Assembly: GCA_048213135.1 (NCBI GenBank)
Contig: PS015093.1
Span: forward strand, 1-64,000
Source: Reclinomonas americana ATCC 50394
Taxonomy: Eukaryota > Jakobida > Jakobea > Jakobida
Length of the DNA stretch: 64,000 nt
Direction of reading: 5' to 3'
The notes below the pieces were generated by a model, which was not told the DNA's origin, did not search any database, and saw only the letters and a program-made list of their open reading frames with translations. The first letter of the stretch is position 1. Every line of letters starts with the position of its first letter. Shown one piece after another: positions 39,800 through 51,753 of the stretch. Position numbers and translations under genes: made by a program.

Positions 39800-41386
39800 T
39801 CACTCCTCGACCACCTTCGAGCTTCGAGACACCTCCAGGGCTTCACGAATCGCTGCAATGCTGGAGGCCAGTGCCTGCTGCTGCAGCGGCAGGAACCACA
39901 ACTGGAAGAAGCCGTGCACAGCGTCGTCGTGGTCGTAGTGCAAGTGCGACACCCACACGCCGGCCTCCTTTAGCTTGCCCACATACATGTGGCCTTCGTC
40001 GTTCAGCGGGTCCGGCGTGCCGGTGATCATCACCCTGCTCACCCAGGCGTGTTAGCGATGACGCTACAGCACCTGCACCACACAGGCGACGCAACGTGGG
40101 TGGCAGCTCAGCCATGGAGGCCGCCTGCATCGGTGCCACTCGCCAGTCCTCTTGCATCATGCGCATGCGCTCGTCGAAATCGTCGCCGAGGTACGCCGCG
40201 TTGAAGAAACGGCATACGTACTGCGGCAGCACGTACGCATCGTCGCCCAGTCGGTGGAACGATGGGCTGTCCACCACACGCAGACCGGGGTAACTGGAGA
40301 GAGTCAGTGAGATAGCAATCGCGGAGAGGGTTAGCGCGCAGAACGCCACACGCAACATGAGCAGCTGCGCGTCGATGCGTGGTGGCGGCTGCACGCACGC
40401 TGGCTTCATGTTCACTTGCAGTGCATCGCGTGCGAGAAGCGACAGCACAGCACTCAAGTTGCCGCCAGCACTGTCGCCTCCCACTGCAATCTGACCCGCC
40501 GGACTGCACGCGCGGCGAATGAGAGAAAGACCGCGAGAGTGAAGGGCAGGAGAGCAGGCGCAACTCGGCAAGCGACAAGACACCGCGGCCACGATTCACC
40601 GACACCCACTCCAGTGCCGTGTAACAATCCTGCGTAAACGAGCGAGTGAGAAGGGCCTCGCCAGCGCACACTGCATGATGCCAACCAACCTCCAATCCAC
40701 GGGGGAACTTGTGCTCCGGAGACAGTCGGTACTCCACCGAGACCACCACTGCAGGCAGTCGCGTGGCCAAGTCGCGACACAATCGATCGTAGGAGATATC
40801 CGAGGCGTGGTTGATGACATGCCCTGCAGAGCGACTGAGACAAGGCCACGGGAGGGCCCACACTGCACTAGCAGCATACCTCCTCCGTGAATGTACACAA
40901 ACACCGGCAGCTTCTCGCCCTTCTCCGGCACATAGACGCGCACGGGAACTTGCACGCCCTCCCTCTCCCCAGCCTCGCCTGCAGCACACGGACTGTGCAC
41001 ATTGATATCCCGAGATGCCACTCGCATCACCTTCCCATCCGAGCCTGCAGAATGCTCCACAAACACCCAGTCTTTATCGCTGTCTCGCGAGGTGACAGCC
41101 GCTGTCGTGTACGAAGGCGCCAAATGCCGCAAATTCTCAAAGCATTCGCGGCTGAACAGTGACGTGTCGGCACCGTACATGCCGCACTTCCAAAACGCGA
41201 AACGCGCGGCCATCTGCACGCCATAAAACATGAGGAAACGAGGAAACGTCGCGACGTTTTTTTCTTCACGAATGCAACATCAACGAGTCGAAGTCGCCAG
41301 TGCGTGCTGTCTTTGCGCGTGCCCAAGTACACGGCCACGAGCAGTACCAGTGCAGTGATGACCACCAGCGCACGTCGGAGGAACAT
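39800..41386 (-). CDS. AADAC/HSL-type alpha/beta hydrolase, tandem copy B
   Basis: A paralogue of the 38060-39657 gene in head-to-tail order, with 142 bp between B's stop and A's ATG. Exon 1 is MFLRRALVVITALVLLVAVYL. Later exons carry FAFWKCGMYGADTSLF, KLPVFVYIHGGG, VVVSVEYRLSPEHKFP, VGGDSAGGNLSAV, YPGLRVVDSPSF, TGTPDPLNDEG and HDDAVHGFFQLWF, ending SRSSKVVEE. All catalytic residues (Ser, Asp, His, HGGG) are present, so both copies look functional. A splice acceptor and exon follow the anchor exon after TTTTTTTCTTC. DNA identity to copy A is high in exons and lower in introns and at the C-terminus, which suggests a moderately old duplication. Confidence 0.87.
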
Positions 41387-41482
41387 TGTTGTGTGCGCGC
41401 AGGACACGCGACGTGGACAGACTCGCGCGCGGATATCATCACTCACTGTCTTGCGTGCAAGAGAGAGCGACACACCACCGCC

Positions 41483-44400
41483 ATGACGCTGCTCCTGCAG
41501 AGGAGATGGTGGCGCGGAGGAGGAGGAGGAGGAGGAGTGACAGTGACAGTGAGAGCGAGTGTGATTGTGTTGATGATGATGACTGTGATGATGATGATGT
41601 GTGTCATGTGTGAGAGTGTGAGTGCGGTGCGAGTGGTGGCGACTGTGGACGAGGCGCAGCAGCAGAGTGGTGCCAGCTGGCAGGGAGACTGGTCACAGGC
41701 GCAGACAGTGTCAGGTGAGAGAGAGAGTCAAATCATGCTGCACGAGGACAGCTTGGTCAGTGAAGGAAAGAGAGAGAGAGACTGCAGAGAGCACACTCAC
41801 ACTCCCTCCCTCACACGCACACGCACTCTCCCTCTCTCCACTCTCCCTCGATTCCTACATGTGTAATCGGTCTTCTGTAGAGAGCTCTGATTGTGTTTTC
41901 GCGCGAAATTCGCAGGGACTGCGCTGTCGCGGCGTCAGTCGTTCCCGTGTCTGTTTGAGGGCTCTGCGCTGGTTGGAGGGAGCGATGTGGACGACGAATC
42001 GACGTTTGTGTGCACTGATCTGCCACCAATGTCGGTGGGGGCGCGAGGCGGCGGTCATCGCGTGCAAGTGCGTGTGACGACGGCGGAGGGGCAGCAGAGG
42101 GCGGCTGGTTTGGTGGGCTTTGATGTGGAGCTGTGTGCGGTGTCGGGCGTGGAGGGTCGTGTGCCGCAGTGTGTGCGCGAGGCGAATGTGCAGGAGGTGG
42201 ACTGGCCGCAGGCGGAGGCCGTGCATCGGCATCCGTCGGACGCGTTTGATGGGTTCTACGTGCTGCGCATTCGTCGGTCTGCGGCCACGACGTCACCGGC
42301 ACTGGTGGGCGTCTCGTTCCATGTGGACTCGGGCGCCAGTGAACGCATTCTGCCGCTCGGTGAGTGTGTGGAAGAAGAAGAAAAAAGGGTGATGGGGTGG
42401 CAAGTGATCTCAACCAACCCTGTTCATGCAGACAACATTCTGACGCTGGACGAGGAGGAGGTGGTCTCTGAGCCGGATAGCGTTGACGATCCAGTCACAA
42501 CCGACACCACCAAGTCGGGCCAACAGACGTCGACAACGACCACGGGATCGACGACGGCGACGACGGTGACAGGCCGTGCGCCGGGAGTTGTCCGCTACAT
42601 GGTTGTGGTGAACGTGACGCAGACGAGTGCCAAGTTGAAGATCGGCACGGCGATGACCAGCGGTGGATCACCAGTCAAGGGCTACCGTGTGGTGCTGTCG
42701 ACTGTGCAAGACAAGGTCGAGGTGACGTCGAAAGATCTGGCTGTGAATCAGCGCGAGATGGATGTTGTCGGTGAGCGAGTGAGACTGTCAACTACAGATG
42801 GTGTGATCTCAGGCTCGCGTGGTGCTCACCTGCCTTCTTTTGTGCAGACTTGTCCCCAGGCACGCGTTACGAAGCGACTGTGGCTGCCTTCAACGCCGTT
42901 GGTACGGGGCAGAAGCGCCGCGCGACGTTCTCGACCAAGGCAGATCCGAGCCAGGTGTGCTGCATGTCGTTGCTCTTTTTCTGGGACTGTGGTGATGGCG
43001 TGCTTAATGACTTGTGAAATACAACAGGCTCCCCCGCCGCCTCCACCACCACCGACATCTACGTCGACGACAGCGACAGCGACGGCAAACAATACCAACA
43101 AGGACAACGGCAGCAAGACCACCAACACGTCGACTACAAGTACATCGTCGAGCAACAACAACAACAACAACAACACCACCACCAACAACAGCAAGAACAC
43201 CAACAGCAGCAGCAGCAACAACAACAGCAACAACAAGACTGCCACCGCAACTGCATCGGCTAACAGCAGCAGCAAGTCGAATGACAACAAGTCAACCACT
43301 GACAGCAAGTCATCGAGCGACAACAAGGCGTCCTCCGACAAGAAGAGTGATGACAGTGCACCTCCGTCCCCACCTCCACCCCCACCGCCACCGCCACCGC
43401 CACCTCCACCGCCACCGCCACCCCCTTCCTCTCCATCGTCGAACTCATCCAGTGGGTCGTCTTCGTCGTCTTCAGGGACGAAGAAGGACAAGTCGAAGGA
43501 TGACGACCCAATGCCAGCCCCGCCTTCGGACAAGGACTCATCGGCAGGCGATGCGCCACCGCAGCAGCCGCCACCGTCCAATTCGGGAGCTGGATCAGGC
43601 AGCACAGGGCAGAATGGTTCAGCGNNNNNNNNNNNNNNNNNNNNNNNNNNNNNNNNNNNNNNNNNNNNNNNNNNNNNNNNNNNNNNNNNNNNNNNNNNNN
43701 NNNNNNNNNNNNNNNNNNNNNNNNNNNNNNNNNNNNNNNNNNNNNNNNNNNNNNCAGCAGCAGCAGCAGCAGCAGGGAGGATCGCAGAAGAATGGTAATT
43801 CAGGACAGCCACCGCAACAGCAACAGCAGCAACAGCAACAAGGGCCACCGGGGCAACAGCAACAGCAGCAGCAGCAGCAGCAGCAGCAAGGACCACCGTG
43901 GCAGCAACAGCAAGGCCCTCCATGGCAACAGCAGCAGCAACAGGGACCTCCGTGGCAACAGCAACAGGGCGGGCCACCATGGCAGCAAGACCAACAGCAA
44001 GGGCAAGATCAACAGCAAGGGCAAGATCAACAAGGTCCACCTTGGCAGCAACAACAAGGACAACAAGGCCCACCGATGCAGCAGGGGCAGCAGGGTCCTC
44101 CGATGCAGCAAGGGCAAGGGCAGCAGGGTCCGCCGATGCAGCAAGGGNNNNNNNNNNNNNNNNNNNNNNNNNNNNNNNNNNNNNNNNNNNNNNNNNNNNN
44201 NNNNNNNNNNNNNNNNNNNNNNNNNNNNNNNNNNNNNNNNNNNNNNNNNNNNNNNNNNNNNNNNNNNNNNNNNNNNNNNNNNNNNNNNNNNNNNNNNNNN
44301 NNNNNNNNNNNNNNNNNNNNNNNNNNNNNNNNNNNNNNNNNNNNNNNNNNNNNNNNNNNNNNNNNNNNNNNNNNNNNNNNNNNNNNNNNNNNNNNNNNNN

Positions 44401-45209
44401 NNNNNNNNNNNNNNNNNNNNNNNNNNNNNNNNNNNNNNNNNNNNNNNNNNNNNNNNNNNNNNNNNNNNNNNNNNNNNNNNNNNNNNNNNNNNNNNNNNNN
44501 NNNNNNNNNNNNNNNNNNNNNNNNNNNNNNNNNNNNNNNNNNNNNNNNNNNNNNNNNNNNNNNNNNNNNNNNNNNNNNNNNNNNNNNNNNNNNNNNNNNN
44601 NNNNNNNNNNNNNNNNNNNNNCAAGGGCAACAGGGTCCTCCGATGCAACAGCAACAACAGGGGCCGCCACCACCCGATCAAACGGAGCAGCAGCAGGGCC
44701 CGCCTCCGGACGAGTCGCAGCACCAGAGCGATGGCGGCGAGGAGCCGCATTTGCAGGCGGCGGAGTTGCAGCGGCACCGCACTTCATTCCTCTTCCCGAG
44801 TGAGATGGGCCGCCTGCAGCAATCCACCGACGAGGTCCTCAGTCGGGTGGCCGACATGGCGCGTCGCGTGAGGCGCCTCGACGAAGCCGTCACCGGCGAG
44901 CAACACCAAGACCTGGCCGACGAGGAGCACGACGTGGTACAACTATCAGAAGACGACCTGTCCGCTCGCCATCAGCAAGGAGGTGAAGAAGAAGAAGAAG
45001 AAGAAGGCGAGGAGGAAAGCATCGACGACGAGGAACTCCTGCTGCAGCTGGCCGAGGTGCAACGTCGCCGAAGTCTGCGGCGGCATCGACGTCAACAGAA
45101 CCGCGGACGGAAAGCTCGTTTGCCTTTCAGTCGACACCGTCTGCGTCGTCGCCACCGGCGGCAAAAGCACAAGAAACAGCTCCGCCATCGTCGCAAGCTT
45201 GCTGTATAA
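41483..45209 (+). CDS. FN3-domain protein with Asn/Ser-, Pro- and Gln-rich tail
   Basis: Exons: 41483-41714, 41916-42359, 42432-42770, 42848-42954 and 43028-45209 (last with two gaps). The N-terminus has a long Met-rich hydrophobic segment (VIVLMMMTVMMMMCVM), probably a signal peptide or anchor. The first ectodomain contains CVREANVQEVDWPQAEA and GVSFHVDSGASERILPL. A fibronectin type III domain follows (VVRYMVVVNVTQTSAKLKI, GSPVKGYRVVLS, LSPGTRYEATVAAFNAVG). Next come Thr/Asn/Ser-rich, Pro-only and GPPxQQ repeat stretches, then a helical, acidic and finally Arg/Lys-rich C-terminus (RRRHRRQKHKK). The frame changes across the first gap unless its true length is a multiple of three. Role unknown; possibly a surface or matrix protein. 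Confidence 0.7.
43028..44700 (+). repeat. Low-complexity coding repeats with two gaps
   Basis: ACA/AAC/AGC triplets (Thr/Asn/Ser), a CCACC run (about 20 Pro), then CAG/CAA runs and GGTCCTCCGATGCAGCAAGG units (GPPMQQ/GPPWQQ). Gaps at 43625-43754 (130 N) and 44148-44621 (474 N). Confidence 0.9.
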
Positions 45210-45272
45210 AACATTTGCGATATTTGAAGCGGACAACAAAAACAGCAAGTCTTTTCTCTCGGGTCGCCTCTC

Positions 45273-47639
45273 ATGGAGCCCAGTGCGCGCCCGTTTGTGC
45301 TCCACCGCCAACGCTCCTCCTCCACATCCAGTGCATCAGCTGCTGCTCCGATGGCCGCTGCATCAGCTGCTGCAACAGCTGCGGCGGCAGGTGGTGCTCT
45401 CGGAGACTCTCCCGACTCGCCTCTCATCCGCATCGTGTCGGAGATGGTGGGCAGTGGCATAGGAGGCGAGCCAACAGCCTCCACACTGCACTTTAGTGAT
45501 GGTAAACACGCACACACAACGCACGCACACACACAAGAGAGAGTGGAAGGGGAGTTGCCAACTCTCTCTCTCTGTTACAGACACTGCTGGCAACCGCAGC
45601 AGTCGCTCATTCTCACTGGTGCGTCGTGGAGGAGTGCGTTCCATGGCACTCTCCAAAGACGATGCCATGCGCGTTCTGCTCAACTCCTCGTTCTCGGCGT
45701 CGGGTTCGGGGGATTTCACTGGGGATTTGAGCACGCCTTCTTCCGCAGCTGCTGCTGCTGCATCAGCTGCTGCTACTCCGTCGGCGCGACGACCGTGGCA
45801 TCGCCGAGCTGGGCTGCAGTCGTCAAGCAGGACCTTTCATAGCTCGTTGTGTGGCGATGTGGCAATGTCGCCAGCTGTAGTTGGCACGGATTGGTCCGGT
45901 TCGTGCAAGAGCAACAGAGACACAAGCCGTGCCCCATGAGGCCATGACTGACTATCCTTGTGTGTCATGAGGTAGCATTTGGCGAGGAGCATCATGGGCG
46001 GGCGCGGTTTGAGCTGACTCGCGGAACCAAGCTGATGGACGACTATGTGGTGCATGGGCGGTTCGAGACTTTCCGCTCGTCGGCGGTGACGCACAATCAG
46101 GTGGCTGTGGAGTGGATTGAGATGCCGCAGAGTGTGCTTGTGGTGTGCGAGAGCAACTCCGACGACTCCATCTTCAAGCACTTTAATGATGTTGTCAAGT
46201 GCGTGTCCGAGTGTTTTTCACTCTTTTTTTTTTGCTTGGGGAACTCACGTTGTCTCTTGCAGGTTCTTTATCAAGCGCAAGATTCGCGTGTATCGCCCAC
46301 AGGTGGTGGATCGCTCCGAGTTCGAGGTGCTGCCGCCACTGCGAGCAGGTGCGGAAGAAAAAAATGGAAACGTCTCATTTGGGCTCCAACTCACTGTGTT
46401 GGCCGGCAGATGTGCTCAACGACATTTCACTGGTGGTCAGTCTCGGCAACACACGGACCATTCTGCGTGTGGCTGAGGAGTTCCCCCAAGAGCATCCGCC
46501 AGTGGTGGCGTTCCACTTGGATTCTCTCGGGTTTCTGTCGGCATTCGGTGCGTATGTCAATCACACCCTCGCCCACTCCTTTTTCGTGAGAACTGATGTC
46601 CTTCTGGCCTCGCACAGACATTGCCGACTATGAGGAGATTTTGACGCGGTGCATCATGCCGCACTCCAAACTCGGTGTCAGCTGTCTGGCGCGCTTGTCG
46701 TGCCGTCTCATCTCTTACGATCGAGCAACGGGCGAGAAGACAGTCAGTGCGTACAAGCAGTCTATTCACTGGGTTAATGCACTCGCTGCTGACACTCGCG
46801 TGTTCTCTCACAGCTCAGTGCGTGGCACTCAATGACATGGTCGTGTCGCGTGCCGAGGGCTCGATGGTGGTGCGTGCCTTCCTGATTGTACTCCGTGGGT
46901 GCACTGGCTTGAAACTAACCATCTGCGATACAGGTGCTCAACTGCTTCTCGAACGGCACTCCGTTCACCACGGTGCAGGCCGATGGGTGAGTGTCGTCGC
47001 ACGTGAAGGGGAAAGAGTACCACACTCTGCTGACTTTTTGGTGTCGCAGTGTCATCATCGCCACGCCGACCGGCAGCACCGCGTACAGCATGTCGGCCGG
47101 TGGATCGATGGTGCATCCGATGGTGCCGGCCATCCTTTTGACGCCCATCTGTCCGCACACGCTGTCGTTCCGACCGATCATTTTCCCGGACTCCACGGCA
47201 CTCACGCTGCAGGTGCCAATGGATGCTCGGTTCGCATGCACCTCCTCGCCCTGTTCTTTGGCATCACCGCTCACCATGCCGTCTCCTTTACAGAGCTGGT
47301 GCACGAGTGGCTGTGGACGGACGCGACGTGGGTGCACTGAACCCGGGCGACAGTGTGCTGATCTACTTGCATGAGCACCCTGTGCCGAGTTTCGTTTCTC
47401 CAACCCATCGCCCGTCTACTTGCCGTCTCTCACGCTATGCTGCAGTGATCACGTTTGAGGGAGACGGTGGCGAGTCGCAGTGGTTCAACCAGCTGGCGAC
47501 ATGCTTGCTGTGGAACAAGAAAAAGGTGGTGCTCAAGGCCTCCAACAACAAGCCGGCCGACGAGGAGACGCACGCGTCGCCCGCACAAGCCGCGCAACCA
47601 ACACCAGCTGCTGAGGACCGCGAGGTCGTCGGAAAGTAG
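45273..47639 (+). CDS. NAD kinase-like protein with altered GGDG motif
   Basis: A multi-exon gene from ATG 45273 ([13 protein letters not shown], Ser/Ala-rich leader) to TAG 47639. The NAD-kinase fold is clear: [59 protein letters not shown] (the NE/ND motif region), [38 protein letters not shown] and VAVDGRDVG. These match eukaryotic cytosolic NAD kinase, which makes NADP from NAD and ATP. At the site where the family has the invariant GGDGT, this gene reads [11 protein letters not shown], and the following GSLGF is DSLGF. Catalysis by the canonical mechanism is doubtful. Splice sites around this exon give no alternative reading that I can see. It begins 63 bp after the previous gene's stop. 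Confidence 0.85.
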
Positions 47640-47703
47640 TAAAAAAACAACGCGCATTCTGTTATTGCTTCCCGCATCCCTTCCATCCTCCACACCATCC
47701 CTC

Positions 47704-49097
47704 TCAATCAAACAACAAGCGATTCCGCTGGTCGGCATTGGCACGCCGCACTTGCCGCTCTCGCAGCGAGTCTGGCACCCGCGCCGTGGTGCCGCGATGA
47801 GTGACGAGTCCGCTGACGAACTCGCGCGTGTCGGCCAGCATCTGATCGAGCATGCCGCGGCGCACCGCCTGCCGCACCGAATGCAACGGAATCGTTGGCG
47901 ACGACGACACCGAGGGAGAGTTGGGTGACCGACTGCGCGCCACCGCCGGCTCACGACGCTCCAGTGGCGACGCCGGCAAGCCGCCAGTGATGCTGTCGAG
48001 CACGGCCTCGCGCGTCTCCCGTCGCCGCCGAGTGACCAAGTCACGCAGCAGGCGAATCGACTCGCGCGTCGACTCCTGCTCCTCGCGCACGCGTGCTAGC
48101 CGACGCTCCACCACAAAGCCGTCCTCTTTCAGGCGCTCGATATCCAACGCCAGTCGATGTGCCTCGTCGCCCTCGGCCGCCGCTGCGAAACGATGAGCAG
48201 GGGGTGTGGAAGAGAGGGAGGGGGGACATAGAGACCTTGATGATGCTGCAGCTCAGTCTCCACAATGGCACGCTCCACATCGCGCTGCCGATCGTTGGCA
48301 TCGTTGAGGAGTGACCAGGCGGCCACTCGTTCCGCACTGCGCGGACTCGACAGCATCGTCTCGACACGTCGACGCGTGACTGCATTGTCGAGCAGTGCAT
48401 CGCGCAAATCGACCGTCGCCACCTCCGCCTGCGCCTGCGAGTGCACCGCCAGCGCCGCCCGTCGTCGCCTCGTCTCCTCCAGTCGATTGATATCGGTGCG
48501 CACGCCTTGCAGCTCGTTCAATCGAAACACCTCCTCCGAGGTCAGTTCCGACAGGCGCGTCTCCAGGCGCTGCGTGATGACGAGAGGAGAGGTGAGGAGT
48601 AAGGAAAGCGATGGTTGAGAGAGGGAGAGAGTCGCAACGAGAAGTTCATCGGCGAAATCGATCGGAGTCGGCAGTGGCAACGATGAGTCGTCAAAGAGCG
48701 ATGAGGAGAGTCGTTCATCGACGATGCGTGACTGGGGAGAGAGAGAGGCGATGAGCGTGATGAGCGAGATGAGAGAAAATATGTGATGAGTGTGTGCGTG
48801 TATTACCCGAGGGAGTGGACTGGTGGCCATGCGCAGTGCACGAGCTGTTTGCTCCGCCACTCGCTCCTGCTCGAGGCGATCCAACTCCTGCGATCGTGTG
48901 TCGTGTGGAGGCGTTGTTACTCGCTCGGAACGCACTCTTTTTTCTTTCTCTCTTTCTCTCTGTTTGCATACCTGCAGACGGCGACGTGCCAGCGCCTCCC
49001 GATGATCGGCAATGGCCACTCGCCGATCGAAATCACCTCGCTCCCACAGGTCCATTGTTGTGGGTGATAAGGCCCGGAAAATTGTCATTTTTTGCAT
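47704..49097 (-). CDS. Coiled-coil protein of unknown function
   Basis: Minus strand. Start ATG at 49097 gives MQKMTIFRALSPTTMDLWER. Exons then encode long charged helices: RRVAIADHREALARRRLQ, ELDRLEQERVAEQTARAL, RLSELTSEEVFRLNELQGV, INRLEETRRRRAALAV and IERLKEDGFVVERRLARV. The tail is Ser/Pro-containing and ends ADQRNRLLFD and TGA (47704-47706). It is rich in Arg, Glu and Leu with heptad spacing, so it is probably an elongated dimer. I recognise no family; a cytoskeletal or ciliary role is only a guess. Its ATG lies 19 bp downstream of the eIF3e stop on the same strand, and its stop is 64 bp from the convergent NAD-kinase-like stop. Confidence 0.7.
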
Positions 49098-49116
49098 TTT
49101 CACTTAGTTTTTTTGA

Positions 49117-51690
49117 TCATTGCTGGTCGTGGTAGCCACGCGCCTGCTGTGTCTTGGACTGTGCTCGATCGATACTGTTGGCAATGATCTGTGACCGGTT
49201 CAGCAGACCCCTTGTCTTGTCAATGACTTGCTGGTGACTGATGGAAGGGAGAGGGAGGTATAAGCAACAGGCCACAATCTTCCAAAGACAACGGCGCGAG
49301 ACGTAACATGGAGTTGTGATGCCGGTTAATGACAATGTAGTTGTGCTCCGAATCGATCTTGGCGTCGATACGTGTGGCGCGCATCGACGACGGTGTCCTT
49401 GACTCGAGGTGCGAGTTGCGGATCAGGTTGACCAGCCACACCTCGGCCTGCTCGGGGCCCATGCGCAATCGCTCGGCGAGCATGCTCATGTCGACACGCT
49501 GGTGAATGGCGCAGTAGGTCTCGAAAATCATGGCCTGCGCACTGCTGGTGAACTCGGCCGCAAACGACTCCAGGAAGGGGTCCGTCTTCAACACCTGATG
49601 AGAAGCAAAAGAGTGAGCTGAAAAGGGAAGGGAAGGGTGATGAGGGAAAGGAGTTGACAAACCTCCTCGCTGTCGTGCAGACTCGTCTGCGCAGCCTCAA
49701 AATCGTAGTGCACGTACAGGTTCTCGAGAACCTCCGTCACGGGATCCGAGTAGCGGTACTTTTCCACCTCCAGGAACTGTGCGCGCAATCGACACATTTG
49801 AGCACGACAACCTCACAAGAGTGGTAGTGTGCAGCAGAAAAAAGAGATAGAGATGGTGGTGATGAAAATGTTGCCCCCGTATAGTGCCAAGTATCCACGA
49901 TGGAGCACATCATTGGCTTGGTATGGAGTGAATAAGAGCAGATCATTCTAGGCCATCTAGGTCGCTAATAACCGCACTGAAGAACGGCTGCCAGCTGATG
50001 AGAGGCCGCAGGAATAGGGAAGGAGGGAGAGGGGGACGAGAGGGGGAGGGGAAAAGGAAGAGGAAAAGGGGGAAGAGGGAAAGGGGGAAGAGGGAAAGGG
50101 GGAAGAGGGAAAGGGGGAGAGGGAAAGGTGGGAGAGGGAAAGGGGGAGAGGGGAATGGGAGATGGAAGAGGGAAAGAGGGAAAGCGGAAAGGCAAAGAGG
50201 AAAACAAGAGATGGAGAGGAAAGAGGGAGGGGATGAAGAAAGAGGGGAAGAGGGAGAGGAAGAGGGAGAAAAAGAGGGGGAAAGAGGCTGAGACAAGAGG
50301 GAGTGCACAAAACAAGAAAGCTGGAGAAAGCTGCCAGCTGCTGAGAGGGCTCACAAAAACAGGGGAAAAGCGGGGAGCGGATAGAGAAGGAGAAGTAGAA
50401 GGGAAAGAGGGAGGAAAACGAGCGTGGTCGGTATAAAAAAGCTACAACCAAAGCAGGCTGCTAGCCAATGAGTGGCTTCACAGAAGGAGAGAGGGACAGG
50501 GAAACAGTGCAAAGAGGAAACTCAACACAGCAAAGTCTCTTCCAAAAAAACTCCTTGTCACCAAAAAACTCACCCTCACAAGCCGGTCCAGCGACTTGTC
50601 GAGCGACCTGCGTCGCTTGGCCAGCACCACGGCCGCCGAGACGTAGCGCAGGAGATGCGGGGCCTCCGACTGCAGGGCGTTGGAGAACTTCTCGTCCATG
50701 AACATGTCGACCAGACGGAAGCGGTTCTCGGCATCGGTGCTCTGACCAAAGAAGGCAAACAGCGACCAGTGCATCAGCCATGAGCGGGACACCATCGTCT
50801 CCTTCAGTGTGCGCTGTCCGTTGGCCAACTGCGCGAGAGAAGAGGTGAGTGAGGAGAGAGACAGAGATGGAGAGATAAGGAGACAACTCTCTCACCTGCG
50901 CCTCAATCATGTCGCGCAACGGCGCAATGTCCTCGACAGCCGCCGCCAACGACTCCTCCGTGCCCGTCATCACATCGGCGGCCAGCAAACCCCAGGCCGC
51001 CTGGATCGAGTGGCCCGAGTGCGACGCCAGCGTGCGGAACGCCCTCAGATACACGCCCGCTCGCGCATACTCGCCCGCATCGTACACGGCGCGCGCCAGC
51101 GGATACAGCGCCTCGGCCTCACCGGCTGCCACATTGTGCGCCGAACGCAGGTGATCGGCCGTCAGACGGCTGCTGCTGCGGAGATCCTCCAGCAGCGCGG
51201 CATCGTCGAGCACCGTCAACAGGTTGGCACATCGTGAGCGCATTTCCAGCATATTTGCCACTTGCTGTTGTCTTCTCTGCTGGTCGTCTGTGCGGCGATG
51301 CATCAGTGAGAGTGGAGGAGAGAGGGGCAATGAAGGGAGGGGGGGCGACTGACCAGCATCAGCACTTGTGGCAGTGGCTTTTCTGAGATCATCAATCAAC
51401 TGCACCAGCGCAGTGCCACTGGCGGCCTCCAGTTGTGCGCGCTGCACATCAGCGCGCGGGAACACCTCGCTCTTCTCCACAAACCCCAGCACTCGCAACA
51501 CCTTTTAGAGACAAGACGGAGAAGGGTGAGCATGTCTCGCACATGTGACACATGTCTCACCGACACAAACACACACACAAACACACAAAGTTAAACAAAG
51601 ACGCACCATGTGTCTGTCGAGGAAGGGCGTCATCGTGGCGGCGAGGGAATGCGCCGCACCAGCGGAGGCGGCCCCCGCGGCAGCTGACAT
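49117..51690 (-). CDS. EIF3E: Translation initiation factor eIF3 subunit e (INT6)
   Basis: Minus strand, starting ATG 51690 with an Ala-rich leader, then MTPFLDRHM spliced to VLRVLGFVEKSEVF, the conserved eIF3e N-terminus. Further landmarks are the helical-repeat region (LYPLARAVYDAGEYARAGVY, YLRAFRTLASHSGH), RSWLMHWSLFAFFGQ, HLLRYVSAAVVL, VEKYRYSDPVTEVLENLYVH and the PCI/winged-helix end. The latter reads AMIFETYCAIHQRVDMSMLA, EQAEVWLVNLIRNS, IDAKIDSEHNYIV and HQQVIDKTRGLLNRSQ, with the stop at 49117. It is a core component of the eIF3 complex in cytoplasmic translation initiation. Compared with animal eIF3e, a short insert (ESRTPSSMRAT) splits the NLIRNS...IDAKIDS segment. One intron (about 49.8-50.57 kb) is swollen by GGGGAAAGAGG repeats. 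Confidence 0.95.
49998..50290 (-). repeat. Purine-rich repeat in an eIF3e intron
   Basis: Tandem GGGGGAAGAGGGAAA units on the plus strand (pyrimidine on the transcribed sense strand). It is flanked by three related GCTGCCAGCTG/GCTGCTAGCCA...GAG..GC motifs near 49988, 50330 and 50457, suggesting a larger degenerate repeat. Confidence 0.8.
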
Positions 51691-51753
51691 GATGGAAAAA
51701 GTAGATGAGTTACCGGGGTGCAAATTCCAGCACAGACGGTGGTAACCCCGCTC

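Noticed and set aside
42826-44787. Ala/Val/Leu-rich minus-strand frame of 653 codons
   Set aside because: It is the shadow of CAG/CAA and CCA repeats of the FN3 gene, padded by translated Ns.
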